Source: a virus. From it: 64,000 nt of DNA. Location of the stretch: the IMG/VR virus record IMGVR_UViG_3300020473_002200, positions 1-64,000 of that record; one strand, given 5' to 3'. The notes beneath the pieces are model-generated. The model was given only the letters and a program-made list of their open reading frames with translations, was not told where the DNA came from and did no database searches. Positions within the stretch are counted from its first letter, which is position 1. Every line of letters begins with the position of its first letter. Below are positions 55,329 to 63,664 of the stretch, in pieces. The position numbers were made by a program, and so were the translations under genes.

Positions 55329-58300
55329 ATGGCTCTAATCCCTATTCTACCCGAGGACATAAAAGTCAGTTCGGTGAAGGTTCATCCGAATCAGCATTTT
55401 GTTTCGTCTTCTAACGGCGGAATCAAAGGCGACATATTTTTGTTTGCTGAGAGAAGTCAAACCTTAAAAGAAATTACAAGCGAATTAGAAGAATATACTT
55501 TTGATATTAAGTCAACACTTTCCGTAGATGATGCAGGATTGACAATAAGGAAAGATCAAAAAAGGTCTAGACACGATATATCTGGGCTTGTTGATAACTA
55601 CTTTATAAATCTAGGAAAACTAGCTGGCTCTCTTGATAATACCAAAAAACTAATAGTCTATCGTTTTGACATGCCTCATCGCTTTAATGCGAACACAATA
55701 AGAAAATCTGTTTTCATTAAAAATTTGTTACCCTTTTACCAAGGTGAGTATGAAAGACCAATGTCATTTGGGTTTTCAAATTATCATAGCTTAAATTTCT
55801 TTACTTCTTCTGCTGCATTTCCCTCAAACGTTCCTAGCAATACTGCTCTAATTTATCCAATACCCAGTAGTGGTAGCAAACCATCTAGGTATTATCCATC
55901 TGGATCATTTAGCTTTGAATTCTACGTGAACCCTAGATACACTACAGATACGGCGAGCGATGCATATACTCCTGGGACTATAATGCACTTACCGAACTGT
56001 TACGCAGTATCGCTTGTGTCTGGATCTCATAAAGATGAGCTAGGTCGCCCAAGATCATTTAGATTAATGTTACAATTAGGAGATCATTCTGCACTTCCAC
56101 CGTCTAAAGTTTATGTCGATCCAAAAGATGCCGCAACGGGTAGCATCTCTACAAGAACATTCATTTCTGCAGACGGATTTTTGGAGAAGGATAGGTGGAG
56201 CTATTGTGCGATTAGATGGGGTGGCCCAACTCAAAATGATTATACTGGAAGCTTTTATATAAATGGTCAAAACGCAGGTAACTTTGTAATTCCAGATACT
56301 GATCTATCGTTTGGCCGTACGGTATTTACAGACGCAAACGACATCCCTTCAGCTTTGCTAATAGGAAATAGGTATAGAGCAAGTAATAATCTAAGCGTAG
56401 ATGATGATGATTTAATCACAGTCGTAGATGGTGCTTCTTATACTCCTGCTGTGCCCAATACCCATGCTTCTGGAAGTTTTAAAATAACATTAACACCAAC
56501 AGCAAACCCAAGTAATAAGATAACCAGAGAAATATTATTTCAAGCGCCAACAGGTAGCGTACCAACAGATATGGTCGCTCTTAATAACAGTTATACACCA
56601 GCCAATAATGTAACAAATTTAAAAAATGCGATTGTTGGTGCAGCAGTAGATCGCACAGGGGATTCTGGTTCAGCAGCAATGGCTACAATAATCTTTACTA
56701 ACGAATTAGCAGCAAATAGTTCTATAACAATTATTAATTCTGCAAATGTTAGCAAGACCTATACAGCTGTTAACGATGGGTCCTCAAATTATAACGATGC
56801 CTCCGGCTCTAAATTTAAGCGTGGAAGTGCTAGTGGAACTGCTTCAGCCAAGGCTGCTATTGCGGCCCAAAGCCTGAAGGAGGCTATAAATGCAGCAGCT
56901 AATAGTTCAGGTGGCGGTCATGGTGGAACTATAGTCGCGACAAGCGCGGCTGGTAGAGTAAATTTAGTTCAAGCGACAAAAGGCATTGGCGGAAATAAAA
57001 ATATTACAACTTCTCCATCTTCAATTACAAATGCAACAGTACCATCTGCATTCACGGGCGGTGTTACTATAATGAATCCTGCTTTAACGGGGTTATCTGC
57101 GCAAATAATAGGTAATGATATTAATCTTACTTATGGCGCCGGTCGAATAGACATTTTTGCATCAAGCTCAGTTCAGATTCCAACGCTGCAAAAGGCTTCG
57201 GAAAGTCATGGTAACTTTCTAACTAGTCTATTTAAGCCATCTTCGCAAAACCCTGTTTACGGTAATTCAAATTCTAGAGCTGCTAAGACTGGGTTTCTTT
57301 TTGATTCTGGATCAGCTGAGACTTTTGGGACCGTAAATTTATTGGGCGACATTACCGATGATGAAAATCTTACCCACTCTTTAGATTCACCTCTTAATGC
57401 AGAGTTGCAGGATATTAGGATTTTTAGTAGGTGGAGAACAGATAGCGAAATTAAGTCGACTGCAGAGACTGGATATTATGATTTTGGTGATAAGCATTTC
57501 TTGTTTTATCTTCCACCCTATTTTGTGCCATCGAGTTCTGTGCGCCAAATGTTGAAAACAGTAACTCAAACGCATTATTCGAGTAGTCATACGCCGTTTA
57601 ATCTTGATCTTTCATTTGGCCAGGGCGGTCGATTATTGAATTTAGAAAATTTTACTTATGATTTAGTAACCGGTACTCAAGCACGTTGCTATAATTTATC
57701 AGCGACCCCTCCTTCTGGGACATGGTCTGATTTTTCTGCTGATGATTTTGACTTTATGCCTGCAAGCGACGCAATTTTACTTAAGCCAGAAAATAGAAAA
57801 AGAAATTTAACAATATTACCAAGCGATCTGGGCCAGCTGAAACCAGGCCTCAGCTTCCTTGATGCTCAAGTGTCTAAAATAACAAATAAGCAATCTGATT
57901 TATTTTTCGTAAATGATCAAAAGCAGCCTGCAAAGGGTATGGTAACACTTAGGGACATGATTTCTATGGGCGCTCAATATAACGAACTTGTTTCTTTTGA
58001 CGAAGAAACTGGAAATATTGACTCTATGGTGGATAGTTTATTCCCAAGTATAGAGGTTGCAATTCCAGTAGACATGGACAAAGACGGTACAGCAGACTTT
58101 AAAGAAATTGCTCACTCTAAAGCGTATGGTCAACAAAGCGCAATCGGGTTAACTGTGCTAAATAGGACCCGCGATGTAAACTCAAGTGAAATTATGTTTT
58201 TGGATATATCTAATATATTCTACGGGGATATGATCAAGCGTGAATCATTTGTTATGCATGATCCATATGTCACTGGGTCTGCAGGTAAGATCAAACTAAC

Positions 58301-58718
58301 ATTTAGGGATAACGGTACCGGTGGTCTATATAGGTGTGACGCTTCTGGTAGTCATCCGACATGGTCTTCTGCTGGAATTATTCTTTATGAAGAGGGTATC
58401 GCGTGCCTAACAAATCCGACAATCCCAGCGTTTGGAGCTCAGCAATTTACAACAACCTTTAAGGGTGATAGAAATTTGCACATTTTGGAAATGAGGGTTC
58501 CAATTGATGCGGAAGAAGCTAAGATTTCTTCAAACCCGACGTACAAAAAATTGTCCCCCACTGATTTACCTTCTGATCGTGAAATTGGGTGTAACTTTAT
58601 TACAAACATGTTCATACATGATGAAAACCTCAACGTAATAGGTAAAGTGAATCTTTCTAGGCCAATAGTCAGAAAAGACGAAGATAGATATGTATTTAAG
58701 TTTAAGATGGACTTCTAA
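55329..58718 (+). CDS. LamG-bearing tail structural protein with module insertion (1129 aa)
   Basis: Residues 1-110 form a charged N-terminal domain (FLFAERSQTLKEITSELEEY). A LamG/concanavalin-like domain begins at about 191 (SFSFEFYVNPRY, KDRWSYCAIRWGG, GSFYINGQNAG) and appears to finish at about 655-711 (LQDIRIFSRWRTDSEI). Between its halves, residues about 378-581 hold one or two beta modules of the window's recurrent type (ITIINSANVSKTYTAV, SLKEAINAA, ATKGIGGNKNITT, FTGG). Residues about 915-925 contain DMDKDGTADF, which looks like a calcium-binding loop. The C-terminus (KVNLSRPIVRKDED ... FKFKMDF) matches the end of the 449-aa protein. It is the last virion gene before the replication genes. 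Carbohydrate or surface binding is inferred from LamG. Confidence 0.7.
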   Translation: MALIPILPEDIKVSSVKVHPNQHFVSSSNGGIKGDIFLFAERSQTLKEITSELEEYTFDIKSTLSVDDAGLTIRKDQKRSRHDISGLVDNYFINLGKLAGSLDNTKKLIVYRFDMPHRFNANTIRKSVFIKNLLPFYQGEYERPMSFGFSNYHSLNFFTSSAAFPSNVPSNTALIYPIPSSGSKPSRYYPSGSFSFEFYVNPRYTTDTASDAYTPGTIMHLPNCYAVSLVSGSHKDELGRPRSFRLMLQLGDHSALPPSKVYVDPKDAATGSISTRTFISADGFLEKDRWSYCAIRWGGPTQNDYTGSFYINGQNAGNFVIPDTDLSFGRTVFTDANDIPSALLIGNRYRASNNLSVDDDDLITVVDGASYTPAVPNTHASGSFKITLTPTANPSNKITREILFQAPTGSVPTDMVALNNSYTPANNVTNLKNAIVGAAVDRTGDSGSAAMATIIFTNELAANSSITIINSANVSKTYTAVNDGSSNYNDASGSKFKRGSASGTASAKAAIAAQSLKEAINAAANSSGGGHGGTIVATSAAGRVNLVQATKGIGGNKNITTSPSSITNATVPSAFTGGVTIMNPALTGLSAQIIGNDINLTYGAGRIDIFASSSVQIPTLQKASESHGNFLTSLFKPSSQNPVYGNSNSRAAKTGFLFDSGSAETFGTVNLLGDITDDENLTHSLDSPLNAELQDIRIFSRWRTDSEIKSTAETGYYDFGDKHFLFYLPPYFVPSSSVRQMLKTVTQTHYSSSHTPFNLDLSFGQGGRLLNLENFTYDLVTGTQARCYNLSATPPSGTWSDFSADDFDFMPASDAILLKPENRKRNLTILPSDLGQLKPGLSFLDAQVSKITNKQSDLFFVNDQKQPAKGMVTLRDMISMGAQYNELVSFDEETGNIDSMVDSLFPSIEVAIPVDMDKDGTADFKEIAHSKAYGQQSAIGLTVLNRTRDVNSSEIMFLDISNIFYGDMIKRESFVMHDPYVTGSAGKIKLTFRDNGTGGLYRCDASGSHPTWSSAGIILYEEGIACLTNPTIPAFGAQQFTTTFKGDRNLHILEMRVPIDAEEAKISSNPTYKKLSPTDLPSDREIGCNFITNMFIHDENLNVIGKVNLSRPIVRKDEDRYVFKFKMDF

Positions 58719-58733
58719 TTATTATAATTTTTT

Positions 58734-59297
58734 ATGATTTTAGGGCTTGATATATCTACATCCACTATCGGCCTCTGTGTGGTTAATACCACCGGTGCCG
58801 TAACTCTTTTAAATTTTTTAGACTTATCTAAGGAGAAGTCCTTATTTGGTAAAGCAGCAAAATTTAAAATAGCGCTTCAAAAAATCTACAATGATTACTC
58901 AATAAGCGATATTGTTATAGAGGAAAATCTCCAGGCTTTTAGGCCTGGATTATCCAGCGCTAAGACAATAGTCACATTAGCAAGGTTTAACGGAGTCTGT
59001 ACTTATATCGCTTCTGAGGTTTTTGGCATAAATCCAGAGTTTATGAATGTAAATGCAGCAAGAAAGCTAGTCGGCATAAAGATAAATAGAAAATCTAAGA
59101 AGAGCACTAAAGAGCAGATATTAGAGTTTGTGCAAAATAAAGACTCAAGCCTTCAATGGCCAACAAAGGTTTTAAAAAGCGGCCCCAGAAGAGGAAATGT
59201 AATTCTTGTAAAAGAGTGTTATGATATGGCTGATGCATATATCATCGCACAAAGTGCAGTAATACAGGAAGAACATTGTCAAGAACAGAAAAAATAA
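58734..59297 (+). CDS. RuvC-like Holliday junction resolvase / RNase H-fold nuclease
   Basis: The 187-aa product has the layout of the RuvC superfamily. Asp6 lies in the first strand (LGLDISTSTIG), Glu63/Glu64 in IVIEEN, a conserved-looking NAARKLVG segment at 107-114, and a C-terminal pair Asp164/Asp167 in CYDMADAYIIA. These would be the four acidic residues that bind two Mg2+ ions. Phage RuvC-type proteins cut four-way and branched DNA, resolving recombination intermediates before packaging. The ATG is 15 nt after the previous stop with a poor ribosome site. The 3' end overlaps the primase gene by 22 nt. Substrate preference cannot be read from the sequence, so another RNase H-fold nuclease is possible. 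Confidence 0.82.
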   Translation: MILGLDISTSTIGLCVVNTTGAVTLLNFLDLSKEKSLFGKAAKFKIALQKIYNDYSISDIVIEENLQAFRPGLSSAKTIVTLARFNGVCTYIASEVFGINPEFMNVNAARKLVGIKINRKSKKSTKEQILEFVQNKDSSLQWPTKVLKSGPRRGNVILVKECYDMADAYIIAQSAVIQEEHCQEQKK

Positions 59298-60241
59298 CTT
59301 TTCTCAAAAGAGCATTTTCAAAGATAAGATTGACATCTAATAATGATAATGTAGAAGTTTCGTGCCCAAATAAAAAATGCAAATCATTTAATTCTTCAAA
59401 ACTTAAGCTGGTAATACATCTAGAAACCCAACAATATAACTGCTGGGTTTGTGGAGAGTCTGGTATAGGCGTAAAGAGATTAATTTCGAAATATAAGAAC
59501 TCGCTAATTTCAGAGGCCGCATTAGTATTTAAGGGGTTTTCAAAGTCTAAGGAGGTTGAATCCGAACAAGAGTATCATATAGAGTTGCCAGATGGCTTTA
59601 TTTTACTCGCTGAAGCACGAGGGCACCCAGATCCAGATGTTAAGGCATCTATTAAGTACGCCGAGCTTAGAGGGATGTCTACACGTGATTTATGGTACTT
59701 TAAGATGGGTACTGTTTTAAATGGCAGGTTTAGGAGAAGAGTGATTATTCCTTCGTTCGATGATCAGGGCGATTTGAATTATTTCGTTGCTAGATCTGTA
59801 AGTAATATGTCAAGAATGAAATATATTAATTCCAAAGTTCCAAAAAAGGATGTAATATTTAACGAAATAAATATAGATTGGAAATCTGAGTTAACGCTTG
59901 TTGAGGGCCCATTCGATTTAACAAAGGCTAATGAAAATGCGACTTGCTTACTTGGGTGTACTTTAAAGGAAGACCAGATATTATTTAAAAAGATAGTAAA
60001 GAATAATACTTCGATTTGTCTTGCATTAGATCCGGACGTAATTGATAAATCGCATGAGATTGCTCGCTTATTAACATCTTATGGTATAAGCGTTCGAATT
60101 TTGGATTGTTCTGGCTATGAAGATGTGGGTGCAATGTCGAAAGAAAATTTTTACGAACGCTTACAAGCTGCCAAGCCATTTGGCAGAGATGATAGACTTT
60201 TGGGTTTGATATCATCTATTAGATCTGGATCAATAGTCTAA
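59276..60241 (+). CDS. DnaG-type DNA primase (T4 gp61-like size)
   Basis: A 321-aa protein, close to T4 gp61 (342 aa). A zinc-ribbon is formed by Cys30, Cys35, Cys56 and Cys59 (CPNKKC ... CWVCG), as in primase DNA-recognition domains. A Toprim core follows: Glu210 in LTLVEGPFDL, and Asp252/Asp254 in CLALDPDVI, the metal-binding residues of RNA primer synthesis. FNYFVARS-like strand LNYFVARSV and the YINSKVP segment precede it, as in DnaG-type proteins. The start is TTG at 59276, supported by AGGAAG about 5 nt upstream. The gene overlaps the resolvase by 22 nt, so the two are translationally coupled. It would make lagging-strand primers with a helicase encoded outside this window. Confidence 0.85.
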   Translation: MSRTEKITFLKRAFSKIRLTSNNDNVEVSCPNKKCKSFNSSKLKLVIHLETQQYNCWVCGESGIGVKRLISKYKNSLISEAALVFKGFSKSKEVESEQEYHIELPDGFILLAEARGHPDPDVKASIKYAELRGMSTRDLWYFKMGTVLNGRFRRRVIIPSFDDQGDLNYFVARSVSNMSRMKYINSKVPKKDVIFNEINIDWKSELTLVEGPFDLTKANENATCLLGCTLKEDQILFKKIVKNNTSICLALDPDVIDKSHEIARLLTSYGISVRILDCSGYEDVGAMSKENFYERLQAAKPFGRDDRLLGLISSIRSGSIV

Positions 60242-60252
60242 GGTATTTTTTA

Positions 60253-63200
60253 ATGGGATTTAAGTGCGCTCACTTTGCTGATATACACTTTCGTGGTCTA
60301 TCACGTCATAACGAGTACAAAGAAGTTTTTAATAGCGTATTCAAAGAGTTGTCGGGCATGGAGCTTGACGCTATTTTTATTGGCGGAGATATTGTACATT
60401 CTAAAACCCAGGGAATATCACCTGAATTAATAGATGTGCTAGTGTGGTGGTTTAAAGGATTGGCAGAAATTGCTCCTGTTCATGTAATATTGGGAAATCA
60501 TGATGGCTTAATATTGAACAAGGATAGACAAGACGCGATTACTCCTATAATCCAAGCGATTGGTGATGATAGAATATTTCTATACAAGGATTCCGGAACA
60601 TATCGTTTAGAGCCACACGGGGTAAGCTGGTGCGTATTTTCATGCTTTGATGAAGAGTCATGGTCAACTGTCAAACCAGACCCAGAGACAATAAATATCG
60701 CCCTTTTCCACGGTCCAGTTCAGGGATCAAAAGTAGACAGTGATTGGGAAATAGACGAGCCAAACCAGATTACTGTGGATTTCTTTAGAGATTTCGACTT
60801 CACTTTTTTAGGTGATATTCATAAGTCTCAATTTTTGGATCATGATAATAGGGTCGCGTATTGTGGTTCAACAATTCAGCAGAATTATGGCGAAGATCTT
60901 GAGAAGGGATTTTTGGTTTGGGATATAGAGGATAAGGATAATTTTTCTACTAAATTTTATCCTGTTAAAAATAGATTTTCTTTTTACACAATTCCATGGG
61001 CTGGAAGCGTTGAAGAGACACTCACTAATATCACTGAAGACATGACATTCGGTCGTTTTCGAATTAGATCAAGTAAAACAATTCCTCAAAGCGAAATAAA
61101 GCAATTATTTAATGAGCTAAAAGAGTCATATAAAGCAGCAGAAGTAGTTTTTAAATGGGATATAGAGGAAAATAAAGACGATATTATAAGCATAGGAGAT
61201 ACGACACTTGATAAGAGTGATCTACTAAATCCTGCTACCCATGTTAAGCTTATGGGCGACTATACTAAGACATTTGTTTTAAGTGACGAAGAAAGAGAAA
61301 TACTAGAGTCAATGACAAAACGAATTGCCTCCGAGGCTGCTCGTGGTGAATCTAGAAAAAATCTTAAATGGTCATTAAGAAGATTAAATTTTGATAATAC
61401 TTTTGGGTATGGCACTGGTAATAAAATCGATTTTGAAAAAATGAATGGAATAACAGGCATTTTTGGTAAAAATAGAACTGGGAAATCTTCAATTCCTGGA
61501 ACAATTATGTACGGCTTATTCAATTCCACAGACCGCGGCGCGATTAAAAATCTTCATGTAATTAATTCTAGAAAAGGGTTTTGTAAGGTTGAGATTGATT
61601 TAAATGTCAATGGTAAACCCTATAGGGTAGAAAGGCAATCAGCAAAGCACACCAGCAGGGCCGGCAAAACATCAGCCTCCACCGCGTTGAATCTTTGGAA
61701 GATTGATGCTGCTGGTAATAAAGTTGAAGACTTAAGTGGCGAACAAAGAAGAGAAACTGAAAAAGATTTAAAGGCGCTTGTTGGTAATGCTGATGATTTT
61801 TTATTGACTTCTCTGGCTAGCCAAGGCTCAATGAACAACTTTATTAAAAATGGAGCGACGGTTAGAAAATCGATTCTTACAAAATTTTTAGATCTTGGTA
61901 TTTTTGATAATATGTTGAATATTGCAAAGAATGAATTTTCTGAATTAAAGGGTTCTATGAAAAGTGCGCCAGATAGAGATTGGGCAACAATTATCAGAAG
62001 TAAAAGACTAGAGCTTGAATCATTGACAAGCGATAGAGATGAAACAGAACAACAATGCAAAAAAGTTAGAGAAGAAATAGACAGTATAAAATTGCTGTTG
62101 GCTACTCATGAAAACTCTGAATCGTTTACAGAGGATGAGATTGAAACGCAAGAACAGCTACTAAAAAAGCTAAAATCGAGAAGCGATATTATGAAGAATA
62201 AAATTATCGCGGTTTCTGATGAAATTTCTGAAATTGAAGGCAGGCTACAAAAAATTGCTGCGCTAAGAGAACAATTTCCAGTTGAGGAGCTAAAAGAAAA
62301 ATTAATACAACAAAAAGAGATTGAAAATAGCCTACAAAATATTCAATACTCTTTAGAGAAAGAAAGAACTTTATTAAAGACGCAGAAAAAACGAGCTAGT
62401 ACGCTGGAGGTTGTTCCTTGTGGAGACGCTTTTCCAACATGTAAATTTATAAAAGACTCTCATATTTCTAAAAAGAAAATACCAGATCAGGAATTACGCG
62501 TAAAAGAAATATCTGATAATTGTTCAGCTATTAAGCGAAATTTAAAAAAAATGTTGGGTGAATCTCTGGAAGAAAAAGTCAAGAAATATGATGATATTCT
62601 TAAAAGCGAGTCTGATCTAAAGCTTGAGCGGGGTAATAGCCTGGTGTCTTTAACTGAGCTTGAGGTTGATGATTCTAATTTATCACAAACGCTTGTAGAA
62701 GAAAAAAAGAAATTGTCTAAAATGAAATTAAATGCGACACAAGGCTCTGAGACAAAAGAGATATCTAGGCTTAAGGGTACGCTAAAGACTCTTACAGGAA
62801 GATCCAACTTTCTAGATGCTGAAAAACTTCGATTAAGCGAAAAAATTGGATTAATTCAACAACAGCTAGTCGATTCCGAAGAAGAAAGACTAAAGTTTGC
62901 AAATATGAAAAAGCAATGGAACGCATATCACGCATTCCTGCAGGCTGTTGATAAAAAAGGAATTCCATTAAAAATAATGAGCGTCCAATTACCCGTAATC
63001 AATTCTGAAATAGAGAAAATTTTGCACGGTGTAGTTGAGTTCACTATAGAAATTGAAGCTGATGATTCGACAAACGCTCTAGACGTTTTTATAAATTATG
63101 GAGATTCTAAAAGGATTATAGAGTGCGCGTCAGGGATGGAAAAAATGTTATCATCACTAGCTATTAGGGTTGCATTAATTAATGTTTCTAATTTACCGAA

Positions 63201-63402
63201 GTCAGACTTACTTATAATTGATGAAGGTTTCGGTAGTTTGGACGAAGGAAATATCGAGGCATGTAGTAGGCTACTGGTTGCATTAAAAAAGTGGTTTAGA
63301 CACATTTTCGTAATATCCCATATTGACGCAATTAAGGATGTTGTAGATAATGTTTTGGATATTAGGAGTAAGGGTAAAAACTCTTTAGTTGTTCATGAGT
63401 AA
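60253..63402 (+). CDS. SbcD-SbcC fusion (T4 gp47-gp46 type) nuclease/ATPase
   Basis: A single 1049-aa chain. The N-terminal Mre11/SbcD phosphoesterase shows Asp10/His12 (FADIH), Asp46 (GGDIVH), Asn82/His83 (GNHD), His153 (LFHGP) and His190 (GDIH). The SbcC/Rad50 ATPase half has Walker A at 405-412 (GKNRTGKS), a coiled coil at about 590-900, the ABC signature at about 959-964 (ASGMEK), Walker B Asp990/Glu991 (LLIIDEGFGSLD) and switch His1023 (VISHID). The hook region carries Cys723 and Cys730 spaced C-x6-C rather than the usual C-x2-C. In T4 and bacteria these are two proteins (gp47 339 aa, gp46 560 aa). The complex processes broken DNA ends for recombination. Both active sites look intact. 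The stop overlaps the next ATG. Confidence 0.92.
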   Translation: MGFKCAHFADIHFRGLSRHNEYKEVFNSVFKELSGMELDAIFIGGDIVHSKTQGISPELIDVLVWWFKGLAEIAPVHVILGNHDGLILNKDRQDAITPIIQAIGDDRIFLYKDSGTYRLEPHGVSWCVFSCFDEESWSTVKPDPETINIALFHGPVQGSKVDSDWEIDEPNQITVDFFRDFDFTFLGDIHKSQFLDHDNRVAYCGSTIQQNYGEDLEKGFLVWDIEDKDNFSTKFYPVKNRFSFYTIPWAGSVEETLTNITEDMTFGRFRIRSSKTIPQSEIKQLFNELKESYKAAEVVFKWDIEENKDDIISIGDTTLDKSDLLNPATHVKLMGDYTKTFVLSDEEREILESMTKRIASEAARGESRKNLKWSLRRLNFDNTFGYGTGNKIDFEKMNGITGIFGKNRTGKSSIPGTIMYGLFNSTDRGAIKNLHVINSRKGFCKVEIDLNVNGKPYRVERQSAKHTSRAGKTSASTALNLWKIDAAGNKVEDLSGEQRRETEKDLKALVGNADDFLLTSLASQGSMNNFIKNGATVRKSILTKFLDLGIFDNMLNIAKNEFSELKGSMKSAPDRDWATIIRSKRLELESLTSDRDETEQQCKKVREEIDSIKLLLATHENSESFTEDEIETQEQLLKKLKSRSDIMKNKIIAVSDEISEIEGRLQKIAALREQFPVEELKEKLIQQKEIENSLQNIQYSLEKERTLLKTQKKRASTLEVVPCGDAFPTCKFIKDSHISKKKIPDQELRVKEISDNCSAIKRNLKKMLGESLEEKVKKYDDILKSESDLKLERGNSLVSLTELEVDDSNLSQTLVEEKKKLSKMKLNATQGSETKEISRLKGTLKTLTGRSNFLDAEKLRLSEKIGLIQQQLVDSEEERLKFANMKKQWNAYHAFLQAVDKKGIPLKIMSVQLPVINSEIEKILHGVVEFTIEIEADDSTNALDVFINYGDSKRIIECASGMEKMLSSLAIRVALINVSNLPKSDLLIIDEGFGSLDEGNIEACSRLLVALKKWFRHIFVISHIDAIKDVVDNVLDIRSKGKNSLVVHE

Positions 63403-63655
63403 TTTTATTGATATTTATATAAGTGAAAGAAAGAAGCCGGTACCTGTATCTTGTGAGATTTGTGATAATGTGCTACAGTCTCTTGAAGACGCAGTTTGTG
63501 CCTATAATGAAGGTAGTTGTAAAGATTGCTTTATTTCCTTTGTGGAGCCTAATAGAAATATGTTGGGTGAAAATTGGAAACCAAGCAAAAAAGAGATAGA
63601 TGATTGGTTATTAAAAAAGAATGTACAGTTCAAACCTATGTATAAATTCTTTTAG
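63395..63655 (+). CDS. Small Cys-rich (zinc-ribbon-like) protein, 86 aa
   Basis: An 86-aa product starting at the ATG 63395, inside the end of the SbcDC gene (8-nt overlap). A TTG six bases earlier is less likely. It has two cysteine pairs, CEIC near residue 20 and a C-K-D-C pair near residue 45 (EGSCKDC), spaced like a small zinc ribbon. The C-terminal part has aromatic and Trp residues (MLGENWKPSKKEIDDWLLKK). No family name is recognised. The overlap with SbcDC and the neighbouring replication genes suggest a DNA-metabolism accessory or small regulator, but this is inference. Confidence 0.65.
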   Translation: MSNFIDIYISERKKPVPVSCEICDNVLQSLEDAVCAYNEGSCKDCFISFVEPNRNMLGENWKPSKKEIDDWLLKKNVQFKPMYKFF

Positions 63656-63664
63656 GAGAAAAAA

